NCBI GenBank assembly: GCA_003116975.1
Contig: BGKB01000101.1
Span: 186,001-250,000, forward strand
From: Aurantiochytrium sp. KH105
Lineage: Eukaryota > Sar > Bigyra > Thraustochytrida > Thraustochytriidae
Direction of reading: 5' to 3'
DNA: 64,000 nt
Shown here: positions 50,522 to 61,100 of the stretch, piece by piece
Numbering within the stretch: position 1 is the first letter of the stretch
How the letters are laid out: each line of letters starts with the position of its first letter
Notes under the pieces: model-generated
What the model saw: only the letters and a program-made list of their open reading frames with translations
Database searches by the model: none
Told to the model about the DNA's origin: nothing
Program-made: the position numbers and the translations under genes

Positions 50522-51644
50522 AATTCGGGCTGAGCAAGAAACTTGGCGCAGCGTGGGCCCGGTGAGAGGAGAAGGTGCAGGCACGAAATGGCAGTCGCAC
50601 GCAAGGTGCGCGCGCGCTGACGAGTGCTAAAGAACTATACCTGCTTTATTGCGCTGGTTAGAATGAAGATAGCTCTGACGAAAAAGCCTGCACGTCACAG
50701 ATCTTGGACAAGGCAATAATGGCTTACGAGCTTGCGAGTACGGATCAAACTACAGCAGGCTTTCGCCGCTGCAACGACTCATGCATTCTCATGTAGGACC
50801 GGTGACATCTACGTAGTCACAACCCCGCAACTCCAAACTGTCATTTGATCGCACCCGGTTCGGTTGGACAGAGAAATGTCTCATTGGAGGAGGAGTCTAG
50901 TCGGTCATAGAGCTTGGATGAGGCTGCTGAAGCCCTCGATTTGAAGCATGCGAAGCTTTCAGCAAAGCGCGCGCGTAAGACCTGCGGTCAGGAGCACCTC
51001 GACGAAAGAATTTGTTAGAAGTCGTTTTTTCGTTACCGAAGAACCGAGGAGGCATCGGAGAGCGGAATCCTTACGTTACTGTACTTCTTCCTCTCCTATC
51101 AAGTGCAAGATAGGACTTCATTGCTTCGTGTTCTGAACCGCATCATCTTTTGGAAAGTATATTTATCGAAAACACGTATTGAGTCGCAAGAGGAAACCCA
51201 GCGCCAAAGTCTCAGCCATGCATGTGGTCACACTTTGCTCCATAGAGCAGTCCGTTCTATCGTCTTCGTCGAAATAAACTGAGCAAACGCGTGAAGCGAA
51301 AGTCATCGCTCCGTGCTATCGATGCAAAGGCCAAGCCGAGTCTGCCCCGAGAAGGCATAACTTTCGTCTACACTGAAGCAAAGGCCGATATCAACTCTCT
51401 ATTCCCTTCCATACGTTGCGAATAACTTTTTCGTCAATGTTCACTGCAGAGAGCGCGAATCCATCACTGACGAGACATTATCATCAAAGACGAAAGCTTT
51501 GGGTCTTTAGCTTTGCAGAGTTTCCCTGCTCCTTGACCAAGATATGCACACAAAACAAAAGGACCATCTGAAACCATTTGATAAACTCTGTTAAACTTAT
51601 ACTCTTTTTTGAATTTGCGAGGCTCGCGAACCTGCAACCATTTC
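50522..51644. other. Intergenic region, nothing recognised
   Basis: About 1.1 kb of AT-richer sequence with only short open frames. It probably includes the 3' flank of the LRR-Roc-COR-TIR gene (minus strand, stop at 51,645). Confidence 0.5.
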
Positions 51645-54600
51645 TCATTTTCTTGACACCGCCTCCTCCTGCAACGCGATAACTTCCCTCACTTGCGACG
51701 CGAGTTCGTCGACCTCTTTTTCCAGACCACCGCCCAACATTGAGACAAAAAGTGGATTTCCACTCCAACCCGCGCGAAAGGCATTGTGCCAGCTCGATGT
51801 CCTGTCCAACCCGGATTCTAGCACACACGGAATCATGTTCGCTGGTTTATGACTCTCCAATGCGTAGTAAAACTCTGTGCGGCAGTTGTCATCTTCTGTT
51901 CTCTCCTTGTTGACCTTCTCCATGTACCTGCTTGTGACAAAAACTATAACCACCTTGGACTGATCAATCCCATCGGCCATTGACTTGAGAATGTCTTGTT
52001 TCATATCTTTCGTGTCGAGCCAGCAGTTGATGCCCCGAGCCTCGAGAGCTTTGGCCACATTTTGGACAATGGCGTGCGTTTCATGATTTACCCCCCAGTC
52101 GTGCGACAGGAAGGCATGAAAACGCTTATCAGTGCTAAGTAGACGCTTTGCCTCTTCGCTGCTATCAGCGAAAATTGCGAACGAGGACACGGGCAGCGAT
52201 CTAAATCCAAGCGAAGGCACCATCTTGCTGCCCTTGGTGAGGGCCTTTTCGAGCTTTTGCATCGAGGCGCATGCAACCTTTAGGTCTGTGCCATTTGAAC
52301 TGACAAAAAGCCTTGGGTCGAGGTTTCCCTTCATGAAGTGTGAATTGATGGAGTCGAGACTTCTTTTGAGGATCTGGACATGATGCGTCAAGTGTTTGTC
52401 TTTGGGTGTCTCAAAGTAGAACATCACCCGTTGACCGGTCGTCTCCAGTATCACGCCCACATTGTCAAAGTTGATACTTGCGAAATTTGCACACAGTGTG
52501 AAGACGCGCATGTAGCCCGAGAGACTCTGAACGATACTGGCAACAAGACGCTGAAAGACACCTTGAGGCAGAACTCTGAAATCGACGTACGCCAATGCAT
52601 AATCTCCACCAAGTTGCTCAAAGGCTTCTCCCTTCACATCATCATCAACGGGGCGCAAAATGCTTGGCAAGAGTAGCGCGCCTTCTTCGTCCACTTCATC
52701 TTCGTCCTCTTCATCTTCATCACCAATCCAAGGACTCGGGCACGCCAAAAGCATGGACTTCATCAGTTCCGTCAGGTACTCGACAGGTTGACCTACCCAG
52801 AGACCTTCCAAAAGTGCGCGACTCGCGACTCCACGCGTTGACCAGCGTTCAAGCGCATCTCTCAGCTCGCTCGAGAAATTTTTGTCACCGAGAAAACTCT
52901 GTTTGTGCCTCTCCATGTGGCCCATCTCCGGGTCGCAAATGACGCGCGAAAGGTTTTCCAGAAGCCACTGTGGCCGAATCACGACGATTTGGCTCAACAT
53001 GTCATTCTGCCCAGAGGTCAGGTGCACAAGCACGCCGAGTTCGTGCATGAACTTCAGCATTTTGTCCACATTTTCCTTTGGGACATAGCATCTTTCCTCG
53101 GCAAGCTTTCTCACCGCGTCCAGCGACAGGTAGTCAACGTCCTGCGAAAGAAGCTGCTCCAAGCAATATGACCACCGCACAGGTACCTTTTCCTTGACAA
53201 AGTCTTCCTTTGCCGCCGAGGCAGAAAGTGCCACGCGCAGACGAGAAACGCGATCATCCGTGTCCTGCCGATCCGTGTTGTCGATGGGGAAAAAATAGAG
53301 GGTTGTCTTCTTCTTTCCTTTCCCCGTCGTGTTGCCAATCACAGTCGACAAGCCACCATGTTTTTTGTTCAGCACCTTTGTCCGAAGAATTCGATCGATC
53401 TCCTTGTGTTGCTCCAAGGAAGACACCTCGTCAAGATAAGTCCCAACAATCGCAATCTTGACGTTTGGTGCGTGAAGGCGAATCGAGTCGATCCAGAAAC
53501 AGAGGGTCTCCAAGGCCTCCTCTTGCGAGGCGAGCTTCTCGACCTCTTCTTCCTCGAGAATATCCTCAAAATACTCTTTGCCCAGTACCTCGCGCATGTC
53601 AAAGACGAGTACGTAGACGCCGTATTGAGTAAGAAAGAGATGGTGCAAGGCGTAAAAGACCTCCTGTCCACCGTAATCCCAGATCGTGAAGCTGATTTCC
53701 TCATCCGGCTCGCCAGCTTTCTCCTTTACCTGAAGACGAAGCGGCGTGCTGACTGCTTTCGCGACCTCTTTTTCGTCAAAACGCATTGGTACAGGGCTCG
53801 AAGCAGACTTGCGAGATCTGGAAACTCGTGTCGCAGCAAGTGATGCACGGCGGGAGACGCGCTTTGCAAAGCTCTGCCGGCGATATTGAAGCTTGGAAAG
53901 TAGCTCGCCCAGATCGGAGTCGGAGATGTTATAACGCTCCTTCCAGTCATGCGTGCTTATGAGTGAGAGGTCCACGCCAATTGTAGATTCATGAACGCGG
54001 TTGACTGGTTGATCCAAAAGCGTGCGAATCGTCGATGTCTTGCCTGCGGCGCCCTTGCCCACAACCATGAGCTTGGCGCGACCCCAGCGAACTTTTTTGT
54101 TGGCCTTGAGCGCCTCAACAGCTGCTCTGCCAGCATCGCGTGACTCGTTGCTGCGAAGCTCGATTCGAGCTGGTATGCGGGCCAGTATTCCGGCTGAGAT
54201 TTTGTCTTCGTCCAAGCTGATTTTTAAAGAGAAATTGATCATTAGTCCCTTCACTTCGTCTTTACTGTGATAAATAACAGAATTCTTGCAAACGTACCTG
54301 ATTACTTCAAGCGACGTGTTCTTCTCCAGCGCACTCACCAAGGCTTCTGCACCCACATCACCGATGTTGTTCCTGCTTAGGCTGTGGTTTTATGTATCAG
54401 AGTAAGTACAAAACGCTCATTGCCTTCACCCTTGTCTTGTTCAATCACGTCTCTCTGCTTTTTGCCTCGACAGTCGCAAGTCTTGCCTCCAATCAAACGC
54501 AGGACGAGACAACCGAACCAACTTACTCCAAAGACGTAAGCGAGCTGTTCTCGGCCAAGCCTTCCGCGAGCCCAACGGCGCCATCATCGCCGATGTTGTT

Positions 54601-56159
54601 GTAGGAAAGACTGTGCATGATGATTGTGGTGTGGCATAGCATTCATTGCATTGATTGCATTCATTGATGAGCGCGAAATGGCTGTCAGTGTCCACCCTCA
54701 TGTCGCCGTCGCCGTCGTCTTGGCGCAGTCCCGCCTTTCTGCTCTCCGCCACGAACGCCCACCTGCCTTCCTTCACGCAGAAATCCACGCATGCCGCCTT
54801 CTTGCGTTGTCCAATCCAAAGTCTTGCCTCCAATCAAACGCAGCAAAACACAACCGAACCAACTTACTTCAAAGACGTAAGCGAGCTGTTCTTGCCCAAG
54901 CCTTCCCCGAGCCCAACGGCGCCATCTGGGCCGATGTTGTTCGCCTCAAGGCTGTGCATGATGATTATGGTGTGGCATGGCATTCATTGCATTCATTGCA
55001 TTCATTGATGAGCGCGAAATGGCTGTCAGTGTCCACCCTCATGTCGCCGTTGCCGTCGTCTTGGCACAGTCCCGCCTTTCTGCGCTCCGCCACGAACGCC
55101 CACCTGCCTTCCTCCACGCAGAAATCCACGCATGCCGCCTTCTTGCGTTGTCCAATCCAAAGTCTTGCCTCCAATCAAACGCAGCAAAACACAACCGAAC
55201 CAACCTACCCCAGAGACGTAAGCGAGCTGTTCTTGCCCAAGCCTTCCCCGAGCCCAACGGCGCCATCTGGGCCGATGTAGTTCCACCCAAGACTGTGCAT
55301 GATGATTGTGGTGTGGCATGGCATTCATTGCATTGATTGCATTCATTGATGAGCGCGAAATGACTGTCAGTGTCCACCCTCATGTCGCCGTCGCCGCCGC
55401 CATCGTCTTGGCGCAGTCCCACCTTTCTGCTCTCCGCCACGAACGCCCACCTGCCTTCCTTCACGCAAAAAAACACGCATGCCGCCTTCTTGCGTTGTCC
55501 AATCCAAAGTCTTGCCTCCAATCAAACGCAGCAAAACACAACCGAACCAACTTACTGCAGTTCTGTAAGCGAGCGGTTCTTGCTCAAGCCTTCGCCGAGC
55601 CCAACGGCGCCCGAGTCGCCGATGGTGTTCCCGAAAAGACTGTGCATGATGATTGTGGTGTGGCATGGCATTCATTGCATTGATTGCATTCATTGATGAG
55701 CGCGAAATGGCTGTCAGTGTCCACCCTCATGTCGCCGTCGCCGTCGTCTTGGCACAGTCCCGCCTTTCTGCTCTCCGCCAGGAACGCCCACCTGCCTTCC
55801 TTCACGCAGAAATTCCTTCAACAGTTCATTCCGCTTTGATTTTTACACAGCCATACTGTGCTACAAATAGTTTACTCACTTTAACGAGACGAGCGAGGCG
55901 TTCGTGGCAAGCTCTTTTCCGAGCGCCACGCTTCCTTCGTGGTCAATGTCACGACTGGCAAGACTGTGCATCGTTTCGAAGAAGGTTGTCAGTTAGCCGG
56001 ACCGCATGAAAGTCATTCAGAGACCTCAGAAGACGTTTCAACGTACTCAATCGTTCTGGCGCCGTTCCGCATCAGTTCAATCGCCTTCTCCACCGCAGGT
56101 TGCCCGCTGAGACCTTCCTCGACGCCTTCCTCGGGCGTCTCATCTTCGCGCTTGGACAT
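51645..56159 (-). CDS. LRR-Roc-COR protein with C-terminal TIR domain (ROCO family), eight exons
   Basis: Exons: 56047-56159, 55880-55963, 55556-55639, 55209-55292, 54868-54951, 54527-54610, 54298-54381, 51645-54216; all introns are GT-AG. The product is 1,062 residues. Exon 1 gives an acidic leader (MSKREDETPEEG). Exons 2-7 are 84 nt each, all phase 2, and each encodes one 28-residue LRR of ribonuclease-inhibitor type (for example LSYNNIGDDGAVGLAEGLAE). The last exon carries Roc (P-loop GKGAAGKTS at 259-267, WDYGGQE at 385-391, VGTYLDE where VGTHLDE is usual), a COR region, and a TIR domain from about 902 (RFHAFLSHDWG, GINCWLDTKDM, VVIVFVTSRYMEKV). ROCO proteins are GTP-switched; the TIR part suggests immune or stress signalling (inference). 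The TIR helix after WLDTKDM has no obvious match to the catalytic Glu of SARM1-type NADases. Confidence 0.9.
54480..55830 (-). repeat. Tandem exon-plus-intron repeat, ~341-bp period, within the ROCO gene
   Basis: Acceptor-exon junctions fall at 54,610, 54,951, 55,292 and 55,639, spacing 341, 341 and 347. Each unit holds one 84-nt LRR exon and a ~257-263-nt intron with near-identical sequence: donor 'gtaagttggttcggttgtg' (one copy 'gtaggt'), an inner run complementary to 'tcatgtcgccgtcgccgtcg', and end 'catcatgcacag'. Read on the plus strand the introns also leave open frames, which are not genes. Confidence 0.92.
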
Positions 56160-57893
56160 CGCCCCTTTCGCGCTCGGTGGCCTACGCTCGACCTAGCAAC
56201 CGTGCACGCTGACAGTCGGTGCGAGCGAGGCTCGAGAGTGGCCAACTGCAAGCACGGCCAGGCGGCCTCGACCTCGAGCGCAGGCAGGTGCAGGCAGTTC
56301 AGGCTTTGCCGCCGCGCCTGGGTGCTGCGCTTGTTGGCCCTGCAGGCAGCCTAACGCATGCAGCATAGAAGAACGAGTGCACACGCGGCCGGGCCGGAAG
56401 TGCGAGCAAGAAGTTTTCCCGTGCAGGCTCTCTCTCCGTTCTGCGACTACGATCTCTCTCCCCCGCCTCGCCGAAAGCAAAGCGCGCGCAGCAGCCGCGC
56501 GTGCAGCCGCGCCTCGGGCAGCCGCGGCAGCTTTGTCGCGCGCGCACGCGGAGACGGAGGCGCGAGCACGGAGCGCGTGCCGCCAGCCAGCAGCAGCGCT
56601 GCAGCCAGAGCGGCACACAGACAGACATACCTGGCTCGAACACGCTGCAGCTGCCGGGGCTGCGCTGCTCGAGGCGGGGCGGCGCGACGCCGCGGAGCGA
56701 GGGAGGGAGGGATGCCGGCGCTGGCCGTGCGGGAGAGCGCAGCGTCGAGGCGTGCGCGGAGGAGGCAGGTGCGGACGAGTGGACGCCCGCGGGTCTCTTC
56801 TGCGGCCTTGGGCTTGCTCGCGGCGCGAGGAGGTAGATTGGCGCCAGCATGGGCGCCCGAGTCGGGACGGCTCGGCATGAAGAGACAAGCGGCGGGAGGG
56901 CGGGAGAGAAGGAGAAAGAGGGAGGTCAGGGCAGACAAGAACTACGTGAGCTGGCCGCTGGCCGGGGGGCTGCTGCTGCTGCTGCCGCGCGGAGCGGGTA
57001 TCGAGGAGGCGCCCCAGGCGCTGGCTCCGCTGCTGCTGTTGGTCGGCGTGCGGTACCGACCGTCGCCTGCGCTTGGAGCTGCGGCCGCCACTGCCGATCC
57101 TCGCGGACAGTGCAGCCTGGCGGGTGCACTCTAGGTGTGGGCGCTTCTGCCAGTGAGTCCAGATGGGACAGTCAACATCTGTTAGGCGACTAGGTAAGGG
57201 CGAACAACGAGAGGGCACGCGTGGCAGTGGCAGTGGCAGTGGCCAAGGTGGAAGTGGCATTGGTCGCAGAGGGGGAAAGGGGGAGGGAGAGAAGGCCGCA
57301 GTGCGAAAAGGTTGCGTCGCCTTGATAGCGTGTGAGTTTGAGATAGACAGAAAAGAGCAACGCGTCTATGAGCGCAGGCGACAGCGCCGGAAGGCCCTTG
57401 CGGCGCTGCCGGCTGCGGCTCCCGGACTGCGCCTCTCTTTGCCGAGCGCGGATCTTCCTCATGGAAGACAGCGCAGAGGCTCTGCAGCTTTGCGAAAGTC
57501 TGCGTTGTTTGCCCCTTCTGCCAAGCGTCATCAGCTGCAGCATGCATCTGCAGCACTCACATCGATGTGTGCGGCACGCGCCGTGCCACAGTCAACGGTG
57601 GCTGTGGAGAAAATTTTGTTTGGGGACAGCGATAGCGACTGGCAGCGGGGCGGATGAGGGAAGCTTGGTGGCATCACCCAAGGTCCGCAAGAGAGGGAAG
57701 GGCAAGACGAGCACCGACCACGGCTCGCAGTCGCCATGGTCGAAGTCACCGTTAGGAGAAGAAGGCCACTGACGGAGAGCTGAATCGATTTCCGCGGCCG
57801 GATGGCGATGTGCTCCCGGGAGAGAGGGAGGGGTGGGTATACTTTCGGTGGCAGACCCGATAGTCTGGCTGGTGCGGAGCGTGTAGATGTGGA

Positions 57894-57907
57894 CTAGTCG
57901 CGTCTAG
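57894..57907. promoter_or_regulatory. Near-palindrome CTAGTCGCGTCTAG, site 4
   Basis: One mismatch from the perfect 14-mer. It lies 52 bases before site 5, outside the LamG duplication, so it is an independent occurrence. Flanked by 'ga' and 'ttt', giving GACTAG...CTAGTT. Confidence 0.5.
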
Positions 57908-57945
57908 TTTCGTGACGCGATAGCACATTCCTTACAGTCATGAGA

Positions 57946-57959
57946 CTAGCTGCGACTAG
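57946..57959. promoter_or_regulatory. Near-palindrome CTAGCTGCGACTAG, site 5
   Basis: Two changes from the perfect 14-mer, in the left half only; the right half GCGACTAGTT is intact. Paired with site 4 at five helical turns (52 bases). Confidence 0.45.
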
Positions 57960-58258
57960 TTCTAGATGGTTCAGGCGGAAGGAGGAGGACTCGGCTCAGA
58001 GCCAAAGTCGCGCGGCGCGCACTGCGCGGAGGAGATGGGCGGCGGCGGCGCCGGATGTCGAGCCTGAGCTTCTGCGCGTCGGGATGCAAGAGATTCGAGA
58101 CTATGACTAGTTTAACAAGAAGGAAAGAGAAAACGTGGACAGAAAGGACGAAAAAGCATCACGGGTCAAGATCGTTGCGCTAAATCTAACGCGCAGCAGC
58201 TATGTCGCGCCTCGGCGCGGACGCGGGGCGTGCAATCAGCCATGCGGCTCTCTTCGCA

Positions 58259-58321
58259 TTGATTGCAGTCGATCGGACGTTTCCGATCGATGATTGCAGT
58301 CGTCCGGACGTTCCCGATTAA
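58259..58321. repeat. Two-copy direct repeat containing a hairpin
   Basis: 'gattgcagtcgatcggacgt' at 58,261 recurs as 'gattgcagtcgtccggacgt' at 58,292. The first copy holds a perfect inverted repeat, cgatcgga-cgtt-tccgatcg (58,270-58,289). Non-coding; a binding site or structured RNA element are both possible. Confidence 0.7.
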
Positions 58322-58717
58322 GACGCAAGGAGAGGGTGAGACGCTTTCTTATCGGGCTTTCTCTTTTGATGTACGTCTAAAGTGATTGCGAACCACTCGC
58401 ATGACGTCTGAGGTGCAGATGGCGAAGATCGATTTGCATTTGGTGCAAGATTCTGCGTGCTACCGCACTCCGTCAAGCTTGGCCAAAAGTGCGTCGAGCT
58501 CGCAAATGGAGCGATATTGTGGCCTTGAAAGGCAGTGAGCCCTTCTTTTTTGAGCTTACAGTAGCATGCCTTTGCCAAAGATTGCGTGGGTTATTGTGCT
58601 CCAGGTTGCGAGCGAACTATCATCCTCGGGCTGCTTCAAGTATCAGGTCAAGGACTTGAAGTCTCTCCTCTCTGTGCTTCTCTCAAAAAGCGAGTACTGG
58701 AGTCCGAATTGAATCTT

Positions 58718-59476
58718 TCAACACCTCGCGCCAGCTATGCCAAGTCTTTGCATGATGGAAAACATGGGCTCAGCAGAGGGGGCGTCTCGTTCAGCTTCGT
58801 TTGGAAGAAAGTCCTGAACCGAGTTTTGCAAACGCATGGGGTCATGCGGCACAATGTATAGCGTCGATGATCGATTCTTTTCTTGCGGTTTGTAGACGAT
58901 CTTGAGACACGCAGATTCGTTACTATACCTCATGTCGGTGATGGCGTAAAATGGCACGCGAATTTTATGGTGTGGCAAGTAATAAATCATGTCTTCTGCA
59001 GGATGGCAAACGTGAAAGACTCGTACAACGAGCAAAGCTTCATCGGAAATGCCAATGAATTCGCCAGTCAAATGAATCGTCTCTTGGCAAAGCGGAAACA
59101 AACGTAGTACGATGATGTACAGAACCGTACTTCCCAAGGCGACAGAAGACAATGACGCCACAATGTGGAACTCAGTTCCCAAAAGCAACATTTTCTCGCA
59201 GTCCTCCTCTTTGGAATTTAGATGCGCGGCGCGATTGAATGAAATGCCCATGATGATAATCAGTACCACGCATTGCCAGATGATCATAAACCAAAGTCTG
59301 GCATTCCACATTTCTTCGATAACGTGACGGTTCCCCGTAAGCGTATACAATTCAGCTCTTGTTTGAGGCAGATGTTTCCGGTTCCCATGCGTCCGTGACG
59401 GAAACTCTTCAATGACATCTTCCGTTGGAAAGGCATGTCTGAATGCGCAGCTAGTCGGCGGACCCGCTGCCGTCAT
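58718..59476 (-). CDS. Two-TM membrane protein of unknown function
   Basis: 252 residues from ATG 59,476, one exon. A hydrophilic N-terminus (about 1-58) is followed by TM1 at about 60-80 (RLWFMIIWQCVVLIIIMGIS) and TM2 at about 106-130 (IVASLSSVALGSTVLYIIVL). A ~120-residue C-terminal part of beta-strand-like pattern follows (EALLVVRVFHVC, KIRVPFYAITDMRYSNE, STLYIVPHDP). The shape recalls small membrane proteins with a PH-like domain after two helices, but I recognise no family motif. A short loop between the helices (NSKEEDCEKMLLLG) suggests a hairpin topology with both ends on the same side. The fairly AT-rich codon use matches its intergenic surroundings more than the GC-rich neighbours. 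Confidence 0.65.
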   Translation of the reverse strand: MTAAGPPTSCAFRHAFPTEDVIEEFPSRTHGNRKHLPQTRAELYTLTGNRHVIEEMWNARLWFMIIWQCVVLIIIMGISFNRAAHLNSKEEDCEKMLLLGTEFHIVASLSSVALGSTVLYIIVLRLFPLCQETIHLTGEFIGISDEALLVVRVFHVCHPAEDMIYYLPHHKIRVPFYAITDMRYSNESACLKIVYKPQEKNRSSTLYIVPHDPMRLQNSVQDFLPNEAERDAPSAEPMFSIMQRLGIAGARC

Positions 59477-59947
59477 AGTTCCAGGTTCGGAAGTTGGCGC
59501 GCAAACGGAAACGGGCGGTTCTGAGAAAAGCGACTACGTCTGGATGGGCGAACGAGCGTGGAGGCGGGCGGACGGGCAGGGCAGGTGGACCCTTTGTACG
59601 AATTGATTGGCCTCATTACGATTCTGCTGCCAGTCCTTTTCTCCGGCGCGGAACGCAAACGCAGGACAGCATTGTAATCCTCAAAGAGAGATTGTGCACA
59701 GTAGCAGTAGTACCTTCCTCGCACGATGAAGGGGTTGGCCGCAACTATTACTGGAAAGCACTTGTCCTAGCACTACGCCACTACGGTTGCTGAGGCCATG
59801 TGCTCTATCTTCGAGCTCGGTGGCAGCAAGCGCCAGCGAGCTGGACGCGAAGTTTTTCCAGCGCGTGGACTTGCGCGTTTTGGGTTTCGGGTTGCGCTGT
59901 CCACAATGTATACGCTGGAAAACCTTTATCATGGTACAGTTCTTGAA

Positions 59948-59961
59948 CTAGTCGCAACTAG
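59948..59961. promoter_or_regulatory. Near-palindrome CTAGTCGCAACTAG, site 6
   Basis: One mismatch from the 14-mer but with the longest dyad flanks: gaACTAG...CTAGTTcc. It lies about 470 bases upstream of the two-TM gene's start and 230 bases upstream of the tRNA gene. Confidence 0.5.
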
Positions 59962-60192
59962 TTCCATGCTTGTAGACCTTTGTTGTTTTCAGCACAAGCA
60001 CCAAAAGTGGATGAAAATGCCTTGCACGCAGCTCGAGGTGATACCTCTGAATTTCAAAATTACGGATGCAGGGGGAAAAGCTTATTGTTAGTCAGAATGT
60101 AGCGACTGTTGTGGAAAGCGTCTTGCTTGTTTTGCGCCTGTATGGAACAAAAGTATAGATAGTACCGCGCCGCCGTGCGGTCATCAGCAAGC

Positions 60193-60262
60193 TCCGTGTT
60201 GGTGTAATGGTAACATCTGACGCTCTCACCGTCAACCCCCGGGTTCGATTCCCGGACATGGA
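60193..60262 (+). tRNA. tRNA-Glu (anticodon CTC)
   Basis: 70 bases folding as a cloverleaf. Acceptor tccgtgt pairs with acatgga (one G-U). The anticodon stem tgacg/cgtca encloses loop ctctcac with CTC in the anticodon position. The T arm is ccggg-ttcgatt-cccgg. D arm 'ggtgtaatggtaaca' holds the internal A box and 'ggttcgattcc' the B box for RNA polymerase III. No intron; CCA is not encoded, as in eukaryotes. It reads GAG, a common codon in this GC-rich genome. Confidence 0.95.
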
Positions 60263-60269
60263 ATTTATC

Positions 60270-60281
60270 TTTTTTTTTTTT
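60270..60281 (+). terminator. T-run, RNA polymerase III terminator of tRNA-Glu
   Basis: Twelve consecutive T residues starting eight bases after the tRNA's last base, on the coding strand. Confidence 0.85.
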
Positions 60282-60369
60282 CTCTCTTCGGTGAATTTTT
60301 TCCAGTAAGCAGCAAGAGAGTCGTCTCACACAGTCGATGCGTGGAAATTGAAGTTTCTGATTTTCTGAT

Positions 60370-61100
60370 TCGTCTAAAGTCTAAAACGAGCCCCAATGAT
60401 ATCTGGCGTGAGCACGGCTGCAGGTTTTTCAGGACCTCTTTGCGCTTGTCACTGCTCTCGATTCTCTTCGTCATGTACTGACGGAGACGCTGCGCCCGAA
60501 GTTTGGCCCAGGCCTCTTGCACCGTCCTAAAGCTGGCATAGTATGGATCTGCGCTCCGTGTTGACGGGCAATTGGCAACGTGCTGATGACAGCCTTGGCT
60601 GCTGTTCCCGGTATCCTTGAGACACCATGCACAGAAATAGCATGAGCAGTTGTTGCTGCACTTGAGCGCACAACACCCATCAAAATCGGCAAAGGCTGCC
60701 GAGCAACGGGGACACGTCATGGTCAAGATCTCATTCTGGATCTTGCGAACGTGCTTGTACATTGTCGAATCGCGTCCTTGATTACGAAGCGCTTCATTGA
60801 CGCGCCGCTGGACATCACGTTCATGCTCCGTACCAATTCGCGTTCCGTATGCTTGCGCACAATCCTTTGAAGCACCTTGTAGTCCTTTTCTGGTACCGCA
60901 GCTGCAATGGTACGCCCGAATATACGGCGTTTGCAGCCGAATATTATGCATTCCATGCTGCCGTCTTTAGAAATCTGCACGTAGCCGTCAGGTTTCCGCC
61001 GCCACGTTGCCACCGAGGTGCGCGCGGTCTTTGCATGCGGCGCGCCTGCCGAGCTCACAAGAGCCGTCGAAGTGAATTTGCACCTGGTTACCCCGAGAAG
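60370..61100 (-). pseudogene. Truncated RING/IBR-type zinc-finger pseudogene
   Basis: Matches the C-terminal half of the gene remnant at 61,570-64,000. Shared blocks are KDGSMECIIFGCKRRIFGRTI, quoted in part, against RRDGSMCCVAPDCELLVSGR; ILTMTCPRCSAAFADFDGCC against VLTMSCPRCSAVFADFGGCC; and CYFCAWCLKDTG, CHQHVANC and QEAWAKLRAQRLRQYM. The frame slips once between the first and second block (about 60,830) and again near the end, where LTPDIIGARFRL* is readable in another frame (about 60,400). No kinase part is present, and the first CxxC pair of the RING-like region is gone. It is a partial tandem duplicate. Confidence 0.8.

Larger units (their letters stand above)
56160..58717. other. GC-rich upstream region of the ROCO gene and following intergenic DNA
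   Basis: 56,200-57,150 is a CpG-rich island with overlapping open frames on both strands (for example 56,193-57,260 minus, 56,358-57,134 plus) and no motif. Nothing gene-like could be supported from 57,150 to 58,717 either. This part holds two palindromic sites (57,894; 57,946), a half-site at 58,101 (ctatgactag) and a hairpin repeat at 58,259. Confidence 0.5.

Noticed and set aside
54217-54297. Reading straight through the last intron of the ROCO gene
   Set aside because: The 81-base stretch is a multiple of three and open, but begins GTACGT, ends AAATCAG and separates LRR 6 from the Roc leader in the same phase as all other introns. It is treated as an intron.
54655-55696. Repeated plus-strand open frames (MSTLMSPSPSS-like) at 54.6-55.7 kb
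   Set aside because: They are translations of the near-identical introns and antisense LRR exons of the ROCO gene.
56358-57134. 258-codon plus-strand frame upstream of the ROCO gene
   Set aside because: CpG-island artefact with Arg/Ala-rich sequence. An even longer frame (56,193-57,260) runs on the other strand.
57163-57657. 164-codon plus-strand frame starting MGQSTSVRR
   Set aside because: Gly/Arg/Ala-rich with no recognisable motif, and opposed by minus-strand frames. It is possible but not supportable.
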